NCBI GenBank assembly: GCA_947579605.1
Contig: OX388306.1
Coordinates: 4,030,001-4,094,000, forward strand
DNA: 64,000 nucleotides
Direction: 5' to 3'
From: Athripsodes cinereus
Lineage: Eukaryota > Arthropoda > Insecta > Trichoptera > Leptoceridae
Numbering within the stretch: position 1 is the stretch's first letter; each line of letters begins with the position of its first letter. The notes beneath the pieces are model-generated. The model was not told the DNA's origin and did no database searches. It saw only the letters and a list, made by a program, of their open reading frames with translations. The translations under genes were made by a program, and so were the position numbers. Positions 32,293 through 42,856 of this stretch are shown here, piece after piece.

Positions 32293-32344
32293 TCTACGTT
32301 ATCTTGCAGTTGTTCCAATAATCTGTCAATTCGTTATAGTAGGT

Positions 32345-32927
32345 AGTGTTGAGGAATTCTCAAAAAATAATTATTCGAGAAATTTACCGAGAAATTTCTC
32401 GGTATATTTCTCGAAGTAGAGAATTTTCGGAGAATTTTTTTTATTTTGTATTTAACCGTATTCTTCTTCTTCTTCTTCATGTGTCTTGCCCGGTCCCCCG
32501 TATAATAATAATAAATACTTTATTGAATCAATCAATGAACAAATGTACAAATGTTGAGACAATTTGTCACCAATATGGCTACAATTAATTATGGAAACAT
32601 AAAAATGTTAAGTACCTACATAGAAAAAAGTGCTAATAACTGATGTAAAATCTTGATATTTGACACCCCACATGCCCAAATATAAGTTAAAAAAAATTGC
32701 AGGTACATACATGGAAAAAAGTGTTAATAACCTCTGACTTGGGCCTTAATCAGCCCCCACAAATTTATGGATCAATCAGGTTGGCTGCGAAGTGTACTGG
32801 GCGAAAGGTCATAATAACAATAAGAAAAATTATGGAGAGAAATTTCTCTTCCATCAGAGGAGAAATTGTCGGAGAAAATTCTCGTTCTCGAGAAATTTCT
32901 TTGGAGAATTTTCTCTTCACACATCAC
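32345..32927. mobile_element. 583-bp non-autonomous DNA transposon
   Basis: TTATAGTAGGT occurs at 32334-32344 and 32928-32938. The ends start AGTGTTGAGGAA and (inverted) GTGATGTGTGAAGAG. Both subterminal regions are packed with variants of GAGAAATTTCTC. The true duplication may be 8 bp, with the extra matches belonging to the termini; the end type suggests hAT, an inference. The interior holds a piece of an RTE end at 32459-32505 (GAAGAAGAAGA / GGACCGGGCAAGACACATG on the minus strand). No transposase. Confidence 0.65.
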
Positions 32928-32940
32928 TTATAGTAGGTGA

Positions 32941-33140
32941 GAATTCGTTCAATTGGTCTGCAAGGATTAAAAAGGGTTTTTTCCTCCATTTCTCTTTATT
33001 TTCTGCTGGTCTTTTTAATTCTACGTAGGTACATGCCACAGCTCATGTCCTTCTTAACTTGATTCATATCCGTAACTCTTGATCGGCCTTTAGCATTTCT
33101 GCCTTGCCTAGAGCAGACCTGGGTGACTGATGTTGTTGCC
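32941..33140 (-). pseudogene. RTE-type RT C-terminus, minus
   Basis: Minus strand reads GRNAKGRSRVTDMNQVKKDM SCGMY followed by stops. The same segment occurs at 44696-44935 as GKNARGQPRDTYMNQVRKDM. Confidence 0.6.
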
Positions 33141-33898
33141 AAACTAGTTTTTATTAAATTATATTTCTATGCATAGTTATGCATATTTCTATGGTAGTTA
33201 CCAGTATAAATCTAACGTATATTATATAGGAGTTTAACTGATAGTAACTGTTGAACAGATCATTGAAACCGATTTTTAGACAACAGGTTTGTCTCATAAG
33301 ATTGCCATGAGTTAATTTTGATTTTATTATTAGCCGAATGTTATAACTATAAATACACTTCAAATATCAATCGATTGTTTGATTACATCAGAGAAAATTA
33401 ATAATTATTACATGATAAAAAAATAAGGTAGAATCGTAGGTATTGCTTTTTAAATAAAAGAAAAAAAAACAAAACAAAAACGATAAAGCGATAAAACAGC
33501 ATTCATTGGCCATTTTCAGGTTTAAAGCTGTTTTAAAATATTTTCATTTAAATCCAATCCAATTTTCAATTGAGGGCAGAATTACCAATACCGCTTATCC
33601 TTCAAAGAAATGTTTTTCACAAAGGACAATTTTCTTTTGATTATTATTATAATTTAAAAGCCGATAGCAATCTTATTTAAATAACTTAAATTCTAGTTTG
33701 GGTGATCGTAATTATTATTCCTTTCACCTGAAAAGTGATTTTAGGATTAAATAGGGTATTGTTATTTTCAGCGTTAAATCGATTGATAATCTTATTAATT
33801 CAACGGAACTTTCAGTTATTTTTGAAATTAGTATTTAAATTGAATAAATGATTCCCTTTGTAAGAGAATTTTTCAATTTAAGTTTGATAATTATTTTT
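33141..33898. other. AT-rich stretch, nothing recognised
   Basis: No supported gene or repeat. Confidence 0.4.
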
Positions 33899-34092
33899 TC
33901 GTGAAGAATCCCGCAAAGATTTGGTCTCCCCCTCTTTTCCGTAAGTTTTCGAAAGTCCTGTAATCGGCAACTATCCTGAACGACTTAATTTGTTGATGGC
34001 TTGGACAGGACATCTTTCATGTTTATTTCATACAGGCGTTCTGCTGGTACCCCACTTATGGGATATGCCGTGACGGGATACTAGTAGAATTA
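33899..34092 (+). repeat. SINE-2 copy with internal deletions
   Basis: AATCCCGCAAAGATTTGGTC, TCCGTAAGTTTTCGAAAGTC, GCTGGTACCCCACTTATGGG, ATATGCCGTGACGGGATACT AGTAG. Confidence 0.7.
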
Positions 34093-34438
34093 ATTATAAA
34101 TTATTCTATTAAATATAGATTACAACATACATATTGCATACACATAAATATGCATTTTAACATATTTTCATTTCATTAAGGTAGGTATATCAATTTTTCA
34201 TTTAATTTCATAGATTAGGCTTATCCATAGTAAATGTATTTATTTTTATGGCAAACAGAGGATGATACTTAAATTTATTACATAAAGTTAATCAGCTGAT
34301 TGCCCCAGATGTAGGAGATACTGTAGATAAAACTCAAAATTTTAGTTATTATGAAAATTAATTACAAATGACAACTTGTTTGTATCAAGAATTTAATATT
34401 ATAATTGTCGATGTCTCCAGAAAGTAAAACACATAATT

Positions 34439-34550
34439 GAAATGTTATTCCAGGTGGCACAATGTCTGAAATGTTATTCCAGGTGGCACAATGTCTGAAA
34501 TGTTATTCCAGGTGGCACAATATCTGAAATGTTATTCCAGGTGGCACAAA
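34439..34550 (+). repeat. 29-bp minisatellite, nearly four units
   Basis: GAAATGTTATTCCAGGTGGC ACAATGTCT starts at 34439, 34468, 34497 and 34526. Units 1 and 2 are identical, unit 3 differs by one base, and unit 4 diverges at its end. Confidence 0.9.
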
Positions 34551-34909
34551 GTATTATATCGCTCGTCAATGGTATAGGTTTACCGAAATCGATCGCGATT
34601 TAAATAATCAAGTAACGGATGTGCATTGTAGAATACTTAAAAAACATTCAAAATGGCACAATGTCGATAAGTTTACCTTCTTTAGGCGAGAGAAAATATA
34701 CCTACATAATATTATGTATGTGAAAGAGACACTCTACCCACTTTTTCTTTGATTTGAGAGCAAAACACAAGCGATGTCTACCAATTCCCTAATGGATTAA
34801 AAAATAAAGACTCCTAGATCTGTAGAACAATCGTACAGAAAATGTTTTTAACTCCTAAGAGAAATATGTAATTTCTTCAAGTTTAATTCGTTTATCTCAC
34901 GGTGTGAAT

Positions 34910-35208
34910 AGTCACGGTGTTTGTTATCATACTCCTCCAAAACAGCTGGACCGATTTAAATGAAATTTTGTGTGCTAATCGGGTAAGTCTGAGAATCAGC
35001 CAACATCTATTTTTCATACCCTTAAAAGTTAAGGGTGGTACACCTCAAATTGTTTTATTTTAATTTTTGGGAAAAAAAATATTTTTTTAATTTTTTATGG
35101 TGATGCATTAAAAAATACATACAGCCCTAGATTTTCATCCTTCTACCATCAACCCCTATTTCTTAATAGCGATTGCATGGCAAAACAACGTTTGCCGGGT
35201 CAGCTAGT
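34910..35208 (-). repeat. Dispersed repeat (GACCCGGCAAACG), uninterrupted copy
   Basis: Ends CAAAACAACGTTTGCCGGGT CAGCTAGT at 35208; contains AAACAGCTGGACCGATTTAA and CCTTCTACCATCAACCCCTA. The reverse complement aligns to 16030-16345 plus 19646-19688 and preserves a single copy of the site where the RTE element inserted. Confidence 0.8.
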
Positions 35209-35555
35209 ATTCTATATATTTTTATTTTTAAAACAATTTCATTCGATTTGTTTTATCCAGCGATGTATAAAAAAAACCATAAGTTTTGCAATTATGGTTT
35301 ATTGAATTTTTACTGAAGATTTTGAGTTTCCCGTAAATTTTTTCGTAAAACATAACGAATAAGATATTAAACATTATTCAAATCAATAACGAGATATGGC
35401 GTTCATCTTAAATTTCTTGTTTTTTTTCATTGGTGCTAAAAAGAAAACTTATATCCAAGCATTTAATTAACTGACTATTCCGCTTGTAGATTGATGAATT
35501 TTAAGAGATTTTTATCTTCACTTTGATGTATTTGAATGGAAATAAAATTATTCGC
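35209..35555. other. AT-rich stretch, nothing recognised
   Basis: No supported feature. Confidence 0.4.
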
Positions 35556-35886
35556 TTAAATCAATTGCGCTGTTTCTTATGACCTAGATGGCGCTCTTTT
35601 ACGATTCTATGTCGGAAACGCATGGTTCCAGAATAAAGCTGATAATGATATGTTTTTCACATAATCCATGTATGCTATAGATATCGATCGATTTCTAATG
35701 AAATTCTCTACAAGATGACATAAATTAAATTTTGATTCATCTAGCCATAAGCTTGATATTTATAGATAAAGTTAGCGGTAAACTGAATTTACCACATGGG
35801 GCCGTATGTTTTGTTTTGAACACGGTAATTTAAAGGTTAAATCAATTGCGCTGTTTCTTATGACCTAGATGGCGCTCTTTTACGAT
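35556..35886 (+). repeat. Perfect 50-bp direct repeats around 231 bp
   Basis: TTAAATCAATTGCGCTGTTT CTTATGACCTAGATGGCGCT CTTTTACGAT occurs at 35556-35605 and 35837-35886 without a mismatch. The spacer has no ORF. It could be a local segmental duplication, or a small element with terminal direct repeats. Confidence 0.85.
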
Positions 35887-36682
35887 AAATTATTTCTATT
35901 ACAACGTATTTTGAAAATAATATGGATAAAAGTGATTCGATTTACGCAGAATCGCTCTAAGTTGTGACAGTTTATTCTGTCTTGTGAAAAGAAGAAAAAA
36001 AGCACATATGTTCGTGGGAAGTTCACAGTTGCTTTATAATATTGTGTTGATATAATTATTATATTTCTAGGATCTTTCCATAGATCGTTTCAATACAATA
36101 AATTCATAAATAAACCCTTTAGAAACTCTAACCGTTCCAATAATACGTTTGGTTTGGAATAATGCTCATACAAATCAAATTATTTGGTTTGATTTATCTT
36201 GAAAGGTTTCCATCTATGAATAATGTAGGTAGTATTATTTGTAGATCTAAAGGTTTTGAGAAATACATGGAAATTGAAAGATTAATTAACGGAGCGTGTA
36301 CAACTGAACGCAATGTTATGTACACACATGGATAATCGAAGTTCAAACCATTCGATCAAGTTTTGTCGGTTGAAGAACAAAGTCTCAAACCCCAAATTAC
36401 TCATTCATCTGTAAGTTCTACATATCTGTATGAAACTACAGTATTTATCTATATATTGTACTTCAACCATCTCTTGACTGTTAGGTTTACGAATGTGTTT
36501 TTTACAATTTTCTGCTAGTCGATTTCTTAGACTGCGCTCATCTATTCAGCTAGCGACAGACAGAATATTATTTTCAACGGTGCATCTTTTCTTACACCAA
36601 ACTATTCCTCTTCGTGCATTTCATCCAAGGTTTCAGTTTTATGATTCATAGTGTTCATGTTTGGATCTCTATCTCATGACAT
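35887..36682. other. AT-rich stretch, nothing recognised
   Basis: No supported feature. Confidence 0.4.
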
Positions 36683-37540
36683 TATAATAATAACTAGACA
36701 ACTTATTTATGATGCGCCGTTTTGTGGAAAAACCACCGCAAGGGCCCATTTAAGAATCATAACACCTCCCGAACAATAGGGTTTTTAACCTCGCCTTGAA
36801 CACCTCCACACTCTCCAGAGTTCGCAAATCAAAGGGAATTTTGTTCCACAGCAACGGACCAGCCACACAGAAGGCACGGTCAACATAGTTAGCCAGACCC
36901 CCCCTACGCGGTACCAGAAGTCTATTGACAGAGTCTATGTTTGCAGACCTTAGTGATTTTCGCCTTTCCGTTGCCTCCTCAGAAATGCCGAACTCCGAGA
37001 TGTACACTGGTGCCATGCCATGTAGTGCCTTGAACACAGTCAATATGATTTTAAACTCTACTCTTTCTCTGACTTTGAGCCAGTGAAGATCTTTTAGAAG
37101 AGGAGTTATGTGACAGGTTTTGTTGGCATTGTAGATCAATCTAGCAGCTGCATAAAATACAGACTGCCAACGTTTCTGTTGACTTGCTGGCAAACCAATG
37201 TACACCCCATTGCAATAATGAAGTCTGGAAAGCACAAAAGCTCCGACAAGAGTCTTGGCCTCCTCAACGGGCAAACACCTCCCGACACTCCTTATCTGCC
37301 TGAGATGGAAAAATCCCGAACTTACCGTCCTAGATACATGGGTATCAAAAGAGAGAGAGCAATCAAGATGAACCCCCAAAAACCCGAGCTCCTTACGTGG
37401 TATGATTGCATTACCTCCAATATTTACAGGCTCATTACTTAGCAAATGTTGCCTACGAGGGGATGCTACCGACATGAACTCAGTCCTCTGAGGAATTATC
37501 TGCTCATTGTTACTCTTATTTTGCTGCACGACCCTTTACA
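36683..37540 (-). mobile_element. 5'-truncated CR1/L2-like LINE
   Basis: Minus orientation: coding relic 36750-37529, short 3' UTR with GCGCCGTTTTGTGGAA, CTAGTTATTATTATAATG tail. The 3' UTR and tail match the LINE at 9518, so they belong to the same or sister families. No target duplication identified. Confidence 0.75.
36750..37529 (-). pseudogene. CR1/L2-like reverse transcriptase, C-terminal part
   Basis: About 250 codons open. Reads PQRTEFMSVASPRRQHLLSN, LGFLGVHLDCSLSFDTHVSR, SRLHYCNGVYIGLP, FYAAARLIYNANKTCHITPL, LKDLHWLKVRERVEFK and AGPLLWNKIPFDLRTLESVE. Nearly every block has a counterpart in the 9707 relic (EFLWVASPRRQHL, FLGAYIDSSLSMDKHV, SRVDYCNG...). The YADD core and everything before it are missing. 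It starts upstream at a GTG rather than an ATG because it is truncated. Confidence 0.85.
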
Positions 37541-37589
37541 CTAACCACAATCTTTTGATATCCGCATTATTCGTTATACTATCAAATTC

Positions 37590-37760
37590 GTCGGTAGCCT
37601 GGAGGTAGAGACTCCGTCTCATGCACATGAAGTTTGTGGTTCGATCCCAGGTGCCGACAAACTCCCTTTTTCACAACACAAGCTTTCAGCTTTCTGTAAA
37701 TGGTGTATAAAATTATATTTGGTTCTGAAACAAATCCCAAATACATCTTTTCAAAAAAAA
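37590..37760 (+). repeat. SINE-1 with complete tRNA-like head
   Basis: GTCGGTAGCCTGGAGGTAGA GACTC is a box A-like start and GTGGTTCGATCCCAGGTGCC a box B. GTCGG at the 5' end can pair with CCGAC before the body. The body continues CAAACTCCCTTTTTCACAAC ACAAGC, ..., AATACATCTTTTCAAAAAAAA. It is expected to have been made by RNA polymerase III and mobilised by a LINE. The head folds poorly, so it is not called a tRNA gene. Confidence 0.75.
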
Positions 37761-38640
37761 TATAATGAGAGATGAGGCTCTGACATAATACTTAGATTGA
37801 CTTGTTGAAAAAGTAATTGTTTTAAGTACAATATGAAAACTTGCCTTCTCGTTTTGGTGATCTCATCACAAACAATAGTTTTCAAAATAGAAAACCAAAA
37901 CAGTATTGAAACAACAATCATATTATGATGTAGTATTTTCCAAGCAACTCTACTAGGGTCATGTAGTGCCCTAATCTTATTAATATTATTTACTGTCAAT
38001 ATTGTACTCAATTTTCCCAATATTTCCCTTGTTTTTTTTAATAAATAATAAACAACAACTACTAGAAATACAATCTAAACAAAGTAAAGACTAGCGTAAC
38101 GTGCACAAGCTGTGGCCTTAATAAAAATGTAATTCCGCTTGTGTAAACTTACACAACAACTTGGTCATACTATACTGTGCAAAACACCAAAGGTTTCATT
38201 TTATAAATTTCTCGTTGATTTTCTAAGGAGTAGGGAAATGTCATAAGACTCTTGATGGACTCGTGTTTCTTAGTAATATAAAAATATTTTGTTATAAAAA
38301 ATCAAGCAGTTTATAACGCGGCGGCAGAATTGCCATCCACACTTCTCAGCATTATACAACCAGATAAGTCTCCATATGATCAGTCATGATCACACAAAAA
38401 CTTAACAGTCTAATGCCGGGAAAAATTCACCTATCCAGATATACAGGATATCAAAGGATTAGGCTCAAAACGCGGGATCAAAATACTGAAATATCTGTGT
38501 TCAGAAACCTTTTTACAATATTACAAATGTTTATTATAATAGATTTTTGAATTTTAATGTACAAATTAACCGGTAAATCTAATTTTTAAAATTTAAAATG
38601 GATTTTTAATTATTAAAATGGATCATTATATATATTTAAT
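37761..38640. other. AT-rich stretch, nothing recognised
   Basis: No supported feature. Confidence 0.4.
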
Positions 38641-38652
38641 TATTTTTATATA

Positions 38653-39162
38653 TTGATTTGTTTTTTTTTTTGCTTAAAAATTATAAAAAATGAGTATTTG
38701 TATGCAAGTAGGACGTGGACATGGTTAAAGAAGGGTGAATGTGGCATAAATGCAGTTGAAATGAGATCATTGAGAAGGATGTGTGATAAAAGTCTGAGAG
38801 ATCGTATGAAGGAATGTGGAATGAAAATTGGTGTAATAACAAGGATGAATGTAAATAAGTTAAGATGGTTTGGGCACGTGGAAAAAATGAATGAGGACAG
38901 AATGACTAAGAAGATATATTTGACTGAGAGGAATGGTGCTCGGAGACGTGAACGTCCGAGGATTAAATGGCAAGATCATTTAAATCAAATCCTACACGAC
39001 GGTCACGTGTTGAGCACATTGAACAGGAGAGCATGCATGAGGAATTGTATAACAGTGACGGAAGCGAAAGATGTATGCAAGGATAGAAGGAAGTGGCTCT
39101 CGATCCTTTCTGCCTACCCCGCGAGGAAAGCGGCGTGATGGTATGTATGTATGTATGTATGA
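38653..39162 (+). pseudogene. RTE-type LINE (NRRACM family) RT C-terminus and (GTAT)n tail
   Basis: ORF 38653-39138. Family match starts near 38695: SRTWTWLKKGECGINAVEMR, VNKLRWFGHVEKMNEDRMTK, GARRRERPRIKWQDHLNQIL, VLSTLNRRACMRNCITVTEA and KDRRKWLSILSAYPARKAA, stop. The first 15 or so codons are unrelated AT-rich sequence. The end is GTGATGGTATGTATGTATGT, and this simple tail marks the 3' end. The catalytic RT is absent (5' truncation). It is intact for about 145 codons, so it is the youngest member of its family here. Confidence 0.85.
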
Positions 39163-39229
39163 TTGAAAAAACAAATCATTATCAAACGTTAATTATTCAA
39201 AACAATTCACAAAGAGATAAATCAAGTTC

Positions 39230-39515
39230 TTGCCTTTGAGTCGCAGGTTCAATTCTTGACCTGGGCAATTTTCCCAGCAAAAAAATTGATCTTCCACTCG
39301 TCAGTTTTTTAGTGTCCTATGAATTTCAGTTGTTCGAAAAAATAAAGGATTTTGACACCTTAAATTCAGCGATGAGGTGTACCACCCACCTTGAACGTCT
39401 TGATTTTTGTTGTAATAAAAAGGATAACTTGCGCGTTGTTTTTTGCGTGCAGCTGGTCAGCTAGCTACCCCACTTGTGAGATATGCCGTGATTTAATAAA
39501 AGAAGTTGTAGTAGA
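39230..39515 (+). repeat. SINE-2 with tRNA-like box B
   Basis: GAGTCGCAGGTTCAATTCTT GACC at 39239-39262 is a good box B. Then GTTCGAAAAAATAAAGGATT, TTCAGCGATGAGGTGTACCA, CTAGCTACCCCACTTGTGAG, ATATGCCGTGA. This copy suggests that SINE-2 is also tRNA-derived. Confidence 0.65.
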
Positions 39516-39550
39516 TTATTTTTTTTAAAGAAACTGGAAAATAATACAAA

Positions 39551-39620
39551 TTATATTTTATAATGTTGTATTTGGATTTATAACAAAAACCCAGATTCAT
39601 CTTTTTTATACAAAAAAAAT
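39551..39620 (+). repeat. SINE-1 3' fragment
   Basis: ATGTTGTATTTGGATTTATA ACAAAAACCCAGATTCATC then T and A runs. Confidence 0.6.
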
Positions 39621-40732
39621 CCATATTATTTTAAAACCTCTCTCCCGATATATCAAAATGTATAATACATAATTGAAATGATATGACATGACATAATGCG
39701 AAAGCTTTTCATAGAAAATGTTTGATCATTATTTCTGTTCAAATATCAAGTATATCTTATTTTTTTTATTATTTGACAGTTTTTCACAACTGTCAAATAT
39801 AATTTGCTTTCCTTCTCTATTTCTATACGTGTTTTTGTATATCTTTCTTCATATTATGTTTTTGCATGATGTATTGTGCGTTATTATAATAAGCTAGTAA
39901 CAATTTATTCGAAATTCACCTTTTTGCTTCACTGTGTCTTATAATAACACGACGTGGGAAAGGTGGTCTCGCTTTCCTGTGTTCATTTTATTTTTAATAC
40001 GTGACTTTGTAAGTTTGAAAATTTTGAAACAAAAATCACTGAGTGCAGTAAAAACATTATTACAAGTGGCTTGAATATCCTTGTTAATAAATATCAAATC
40101 CTGCAAGATGAACACGTTTAAAGGACAATAAAAATGAAGATTTCATTTGACTTACATGTTTGATCCAATTTCTATTTATTAATTTATAAGCTTGATATGG
40201 AGGGTCTGTGCATGATGATAAAAAAAAATTATCCAGAATATTTTTTAAAATAATTTCGTAAAGATAATATTAATAATAATAATTAAAATTCTTAAATTGT
40301 GTAATTTTGCGCTGTGTTCGGTGACCAGCTACAGTAATTTTTAAAAACGTGTTCACCATTCTTCAGGAATGTCACGTCCGGTTTACGATCTGCTCGCTAT
40401 TCACACATAATAATAGATCGTATTTAGGGGTGTGTGTCTGTTTGTATGATCATTATAATTTCGATGTAAACGCTCTTGTAGGTAGGTATAATATCGAGTG
40501 GGATATGGAATACTGCCTACACGAGTGTATATACCTACGGACATACACCCTCATTATTATTGTAATTAGTATGTAAGTATCTTTAGGTATTTTTAGTTAG
40601 TATGTTTTTTTTTTTTAATCTTTGGGGGTTTTCGTGAAACATTGGGGAATATTAAATGAACATTGGTTATGTAGTGAAAATGGACACTTTTTTTTTATTT
40701 TAAATATAAACTATGTGTACATGTGATGTGTG
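39621..40732. other. AT-rich stretch; small palindrome at 39771-39800
   Basis: TATTTGACAGTT and AACTGTCAAATA are perfect 12-bp arms with a 6-base loop. Nothing else supported. Confidence 0.5.
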
Positions 40733-41262
40733 CGGGAATATATAACCATTGGTAGGCACCGAGTAAAATACCCGGGCATACTTGCTGGTACGCAGTATGT
40801 GCGCTGGAGTATTGTTCTGCTAGAACAATACTTCGGCATAACGGGACAATTTTGCCAACGCCGACACTAAGACGCGGGGGTGCAGAAGGGTAAGCGAGGG
40901 GTGAGGTACTACCCCTCCTGGTCGAGTAGCCAGCGACAGGCTACGGATCACTTCCTGCCAGGATTCCGTGGAGACAGGTCTACTCCCCGCCAGACGTCGG
41001 AGAAGACGTCGTGTGTGCTCGTTGCTGGAGCAACGAGGCTAGACGCGGTTCTGTTCCTGCCACGGCCTTGGACGCATGGTGCAGACCTCCTTTGGGGCGG
41101 CAGTCGCCAGCCTCGGGGTAACACCATCCTGTGGGCTATATGCCAGGGTGCCTTCGTTGGAAGGACTGCGCCTGCCCGCAATGGCCGCGGGTAGGACGAT
41201 CTTCAGGCTCAAGGTCGAGATGGGTGAGAAACCAGCGTGTGTGTTTTTTGTTCATCGTAAAG
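40733..41262. other. GC-rich island of unknown origin
   Basis: Composition shifts sharply here. Blocks such as GCGAGGGGTGAGGTACTACC, GACGTCGGAGAAGACGTCGT and TTTGGGGCGGCAGTCGCCAG are unlike the surroundings. Both strands hold frames of 60-104 codons (for example 40880-41194) without a motif that I recognise. A hairpin AGTATTGTTCT/AGAACAATACT lies at 40808-40832. It may be the 5' part of a GC-rich retrotransposon; that is a guess. Confidence 0.45.
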
Positions 41263-41880
41263 AATAGTAATTCAATATTAACAGTGCACGGACTATTTTG
41301 TGTTTTTTTTTAAAGACTTTTTTATATAATGGGGGGAAGTAAATAATTTAGGTTTAGGATTTATTTTAATCGAAAGTTCATTATTTTTTTTTTACAATAT
41401 TTTTTTCACATGTTTGTTTTTTTTATTAATAAATAATAATGTTTAATTAAATTTGTGTTTTTACATCATCCGCCCTCACCTCACTGTAATATGCCAAATA
41501 TTCTCTTTTCTAGTAAATTCACTTTATATATTTATCTATTTTAATTGATTGCTGTACACTATCATATCGTGAGTATATATATGGTAAGTATCTAACAGGA
41601 TTGAGTAATTTTATTTTATTTAATTGCTCTCTCTTCTCTTGGTTTTTTTTCTCTTCGCCTCCGTTCCAGCTGAGGAAGGCCTTGTCAAGCTTTATGAATG
41701 TAGATTAGAAGCTATATTTTGAGAAGATGTTAAAAAAGGAATCATAAAATAAAATGATTCCTCTGGTGACTTCACTAATTTACAAACCGTCTTCCGAAAG
41801 CTTCCATTCATATCGTCAACTTCACATTTGTCTAACGATGAGAGCTGAAGCTTTTGAAAGCCAGCTCACAAATTAAAAAA
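41263..41880. other. AT-rich stretch, nothing recognised
   Basis: Only a short motif near 41830 (GATGAGAGCTGAAGCTTTTG AAAGCC) resembling the foldback ends at 51.7 and 63.0 kb. Confidence 0.4.
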
Positions 41881-42083
41881 GTGACGCTCTTCCTTTGTGG
41901 GATAGGCAGAAAGGATCGAGCGCCACTTCCTTCTATCCTCGCATACACTGTTCGCTTCCATCACAGTCATACAATCCCTAATGAATGCTCTCCTGTTCAA
42001 TGTGCTCAGCATGTAGCCCTCTTGTGCAGGATTCGGTAAATATGATCTTACCATTTGATTCTCGGATAGCCGCGTCTTCAAAC
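41881..42083 (-). pseudogene. RTE-type LINE (NRRACM family) fragment, minus
   Basis: Minus strand reads VLSTLNRRAFIRDCMTVMEA, NSVCEDRRKWRSILSAYP. Same segment as 38980-39120. No (GTAT)n tail is left. Confidence 0.75.
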
Positions 42084-42640
42084 ACCATTAATTACCTACT
42101 ACAAATTTTGTTTCGTTTTGATATTTATTTTACTGAACTTTCTCCAAGTACCTTCGGTCGATAAATTAAATTTAAACTTTATTTTGATTCTGTACTTGTT
42201 GTATGTGAATGAATAGTAGGCATGTAATTGAGCAATGAATTCATTCCGCCTCTATTATGTATAATATGTCTGAATTGAGAAGATAAACACATTTTGGGAA
42301 GTAGAAGAGGTAATATAGATAAACGATGTTTTATCTTTTGTTAAAAGATATTTATAATAGTCAAGATGAAATAAAACTAACTGACATTATATCCAGTATC
42401 TGACGAGTATCCGGTATTTTGTTAAGATAAAATATCAGATCGGCTACAACAGAGACACCATACTTTTACCAAAATGAAAAAGGTTATGGATATCCCATAC
42501 AACCATTTTGGTATCAGTTAGAGAACATTCACTACACTCGTTTTCCTACACCGGGATCAAATTGGTATCAGGGCGCACACTTTTTGTTAAACGGTTCTTA
42601 AAAATGGGGAAGGTTAGTCACAGCTACATTCCATATTCCA
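42084..42640. other. Unassigned upstream flank of the small gene
   Basis: No repeat recognised. A promoter could lie between here and 42856 but I see no clear TATA or initiator. Confidence 0.35.
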
Positions 42641-42642
42641 TA

Positions 42643-42664
42643 GCGCGCGCGCGCGCGCGCGCGC
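42643..42664. repeat. (GC)11 dinucleotide run
   Basis: Twenty-two bases of pure alternating GC in an AT-rich region, about 190 bp upstream of the first exon candidate. Alternating GC favours Z-DNA. Confidence 0.95.
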
Positions 42665-42856
42665 ATCTCAACAGATATCGTGAACACGGAGAAATCCGAA
42701 CGACAAACAAAAATAAAGGACGACATGTTTCGTTGTAGCTGCGTTCTATCTGTGGTGCATCGTTGTTTTGTCGTAAAATTATTAATGGCGTTGATTGCGA
42801 AAGCGTTGTAATAAGTGATAAAGTATTTCGGAGATCATCGTCATTATGAGTGCGAG

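Noticed and set aside
37590..37662. A functional tRNA gene
   Set aside because: Boxes A and B are present, but the anticodon and T stems do not pair well and the sequence continues into a SINE body.
41866..42039. Overlapping plus and minus ORFs near 41.9 kb as a gene pair
   Set aside because: The minus one is the NRRACM-type LINE relic; the plus one is its shadow.
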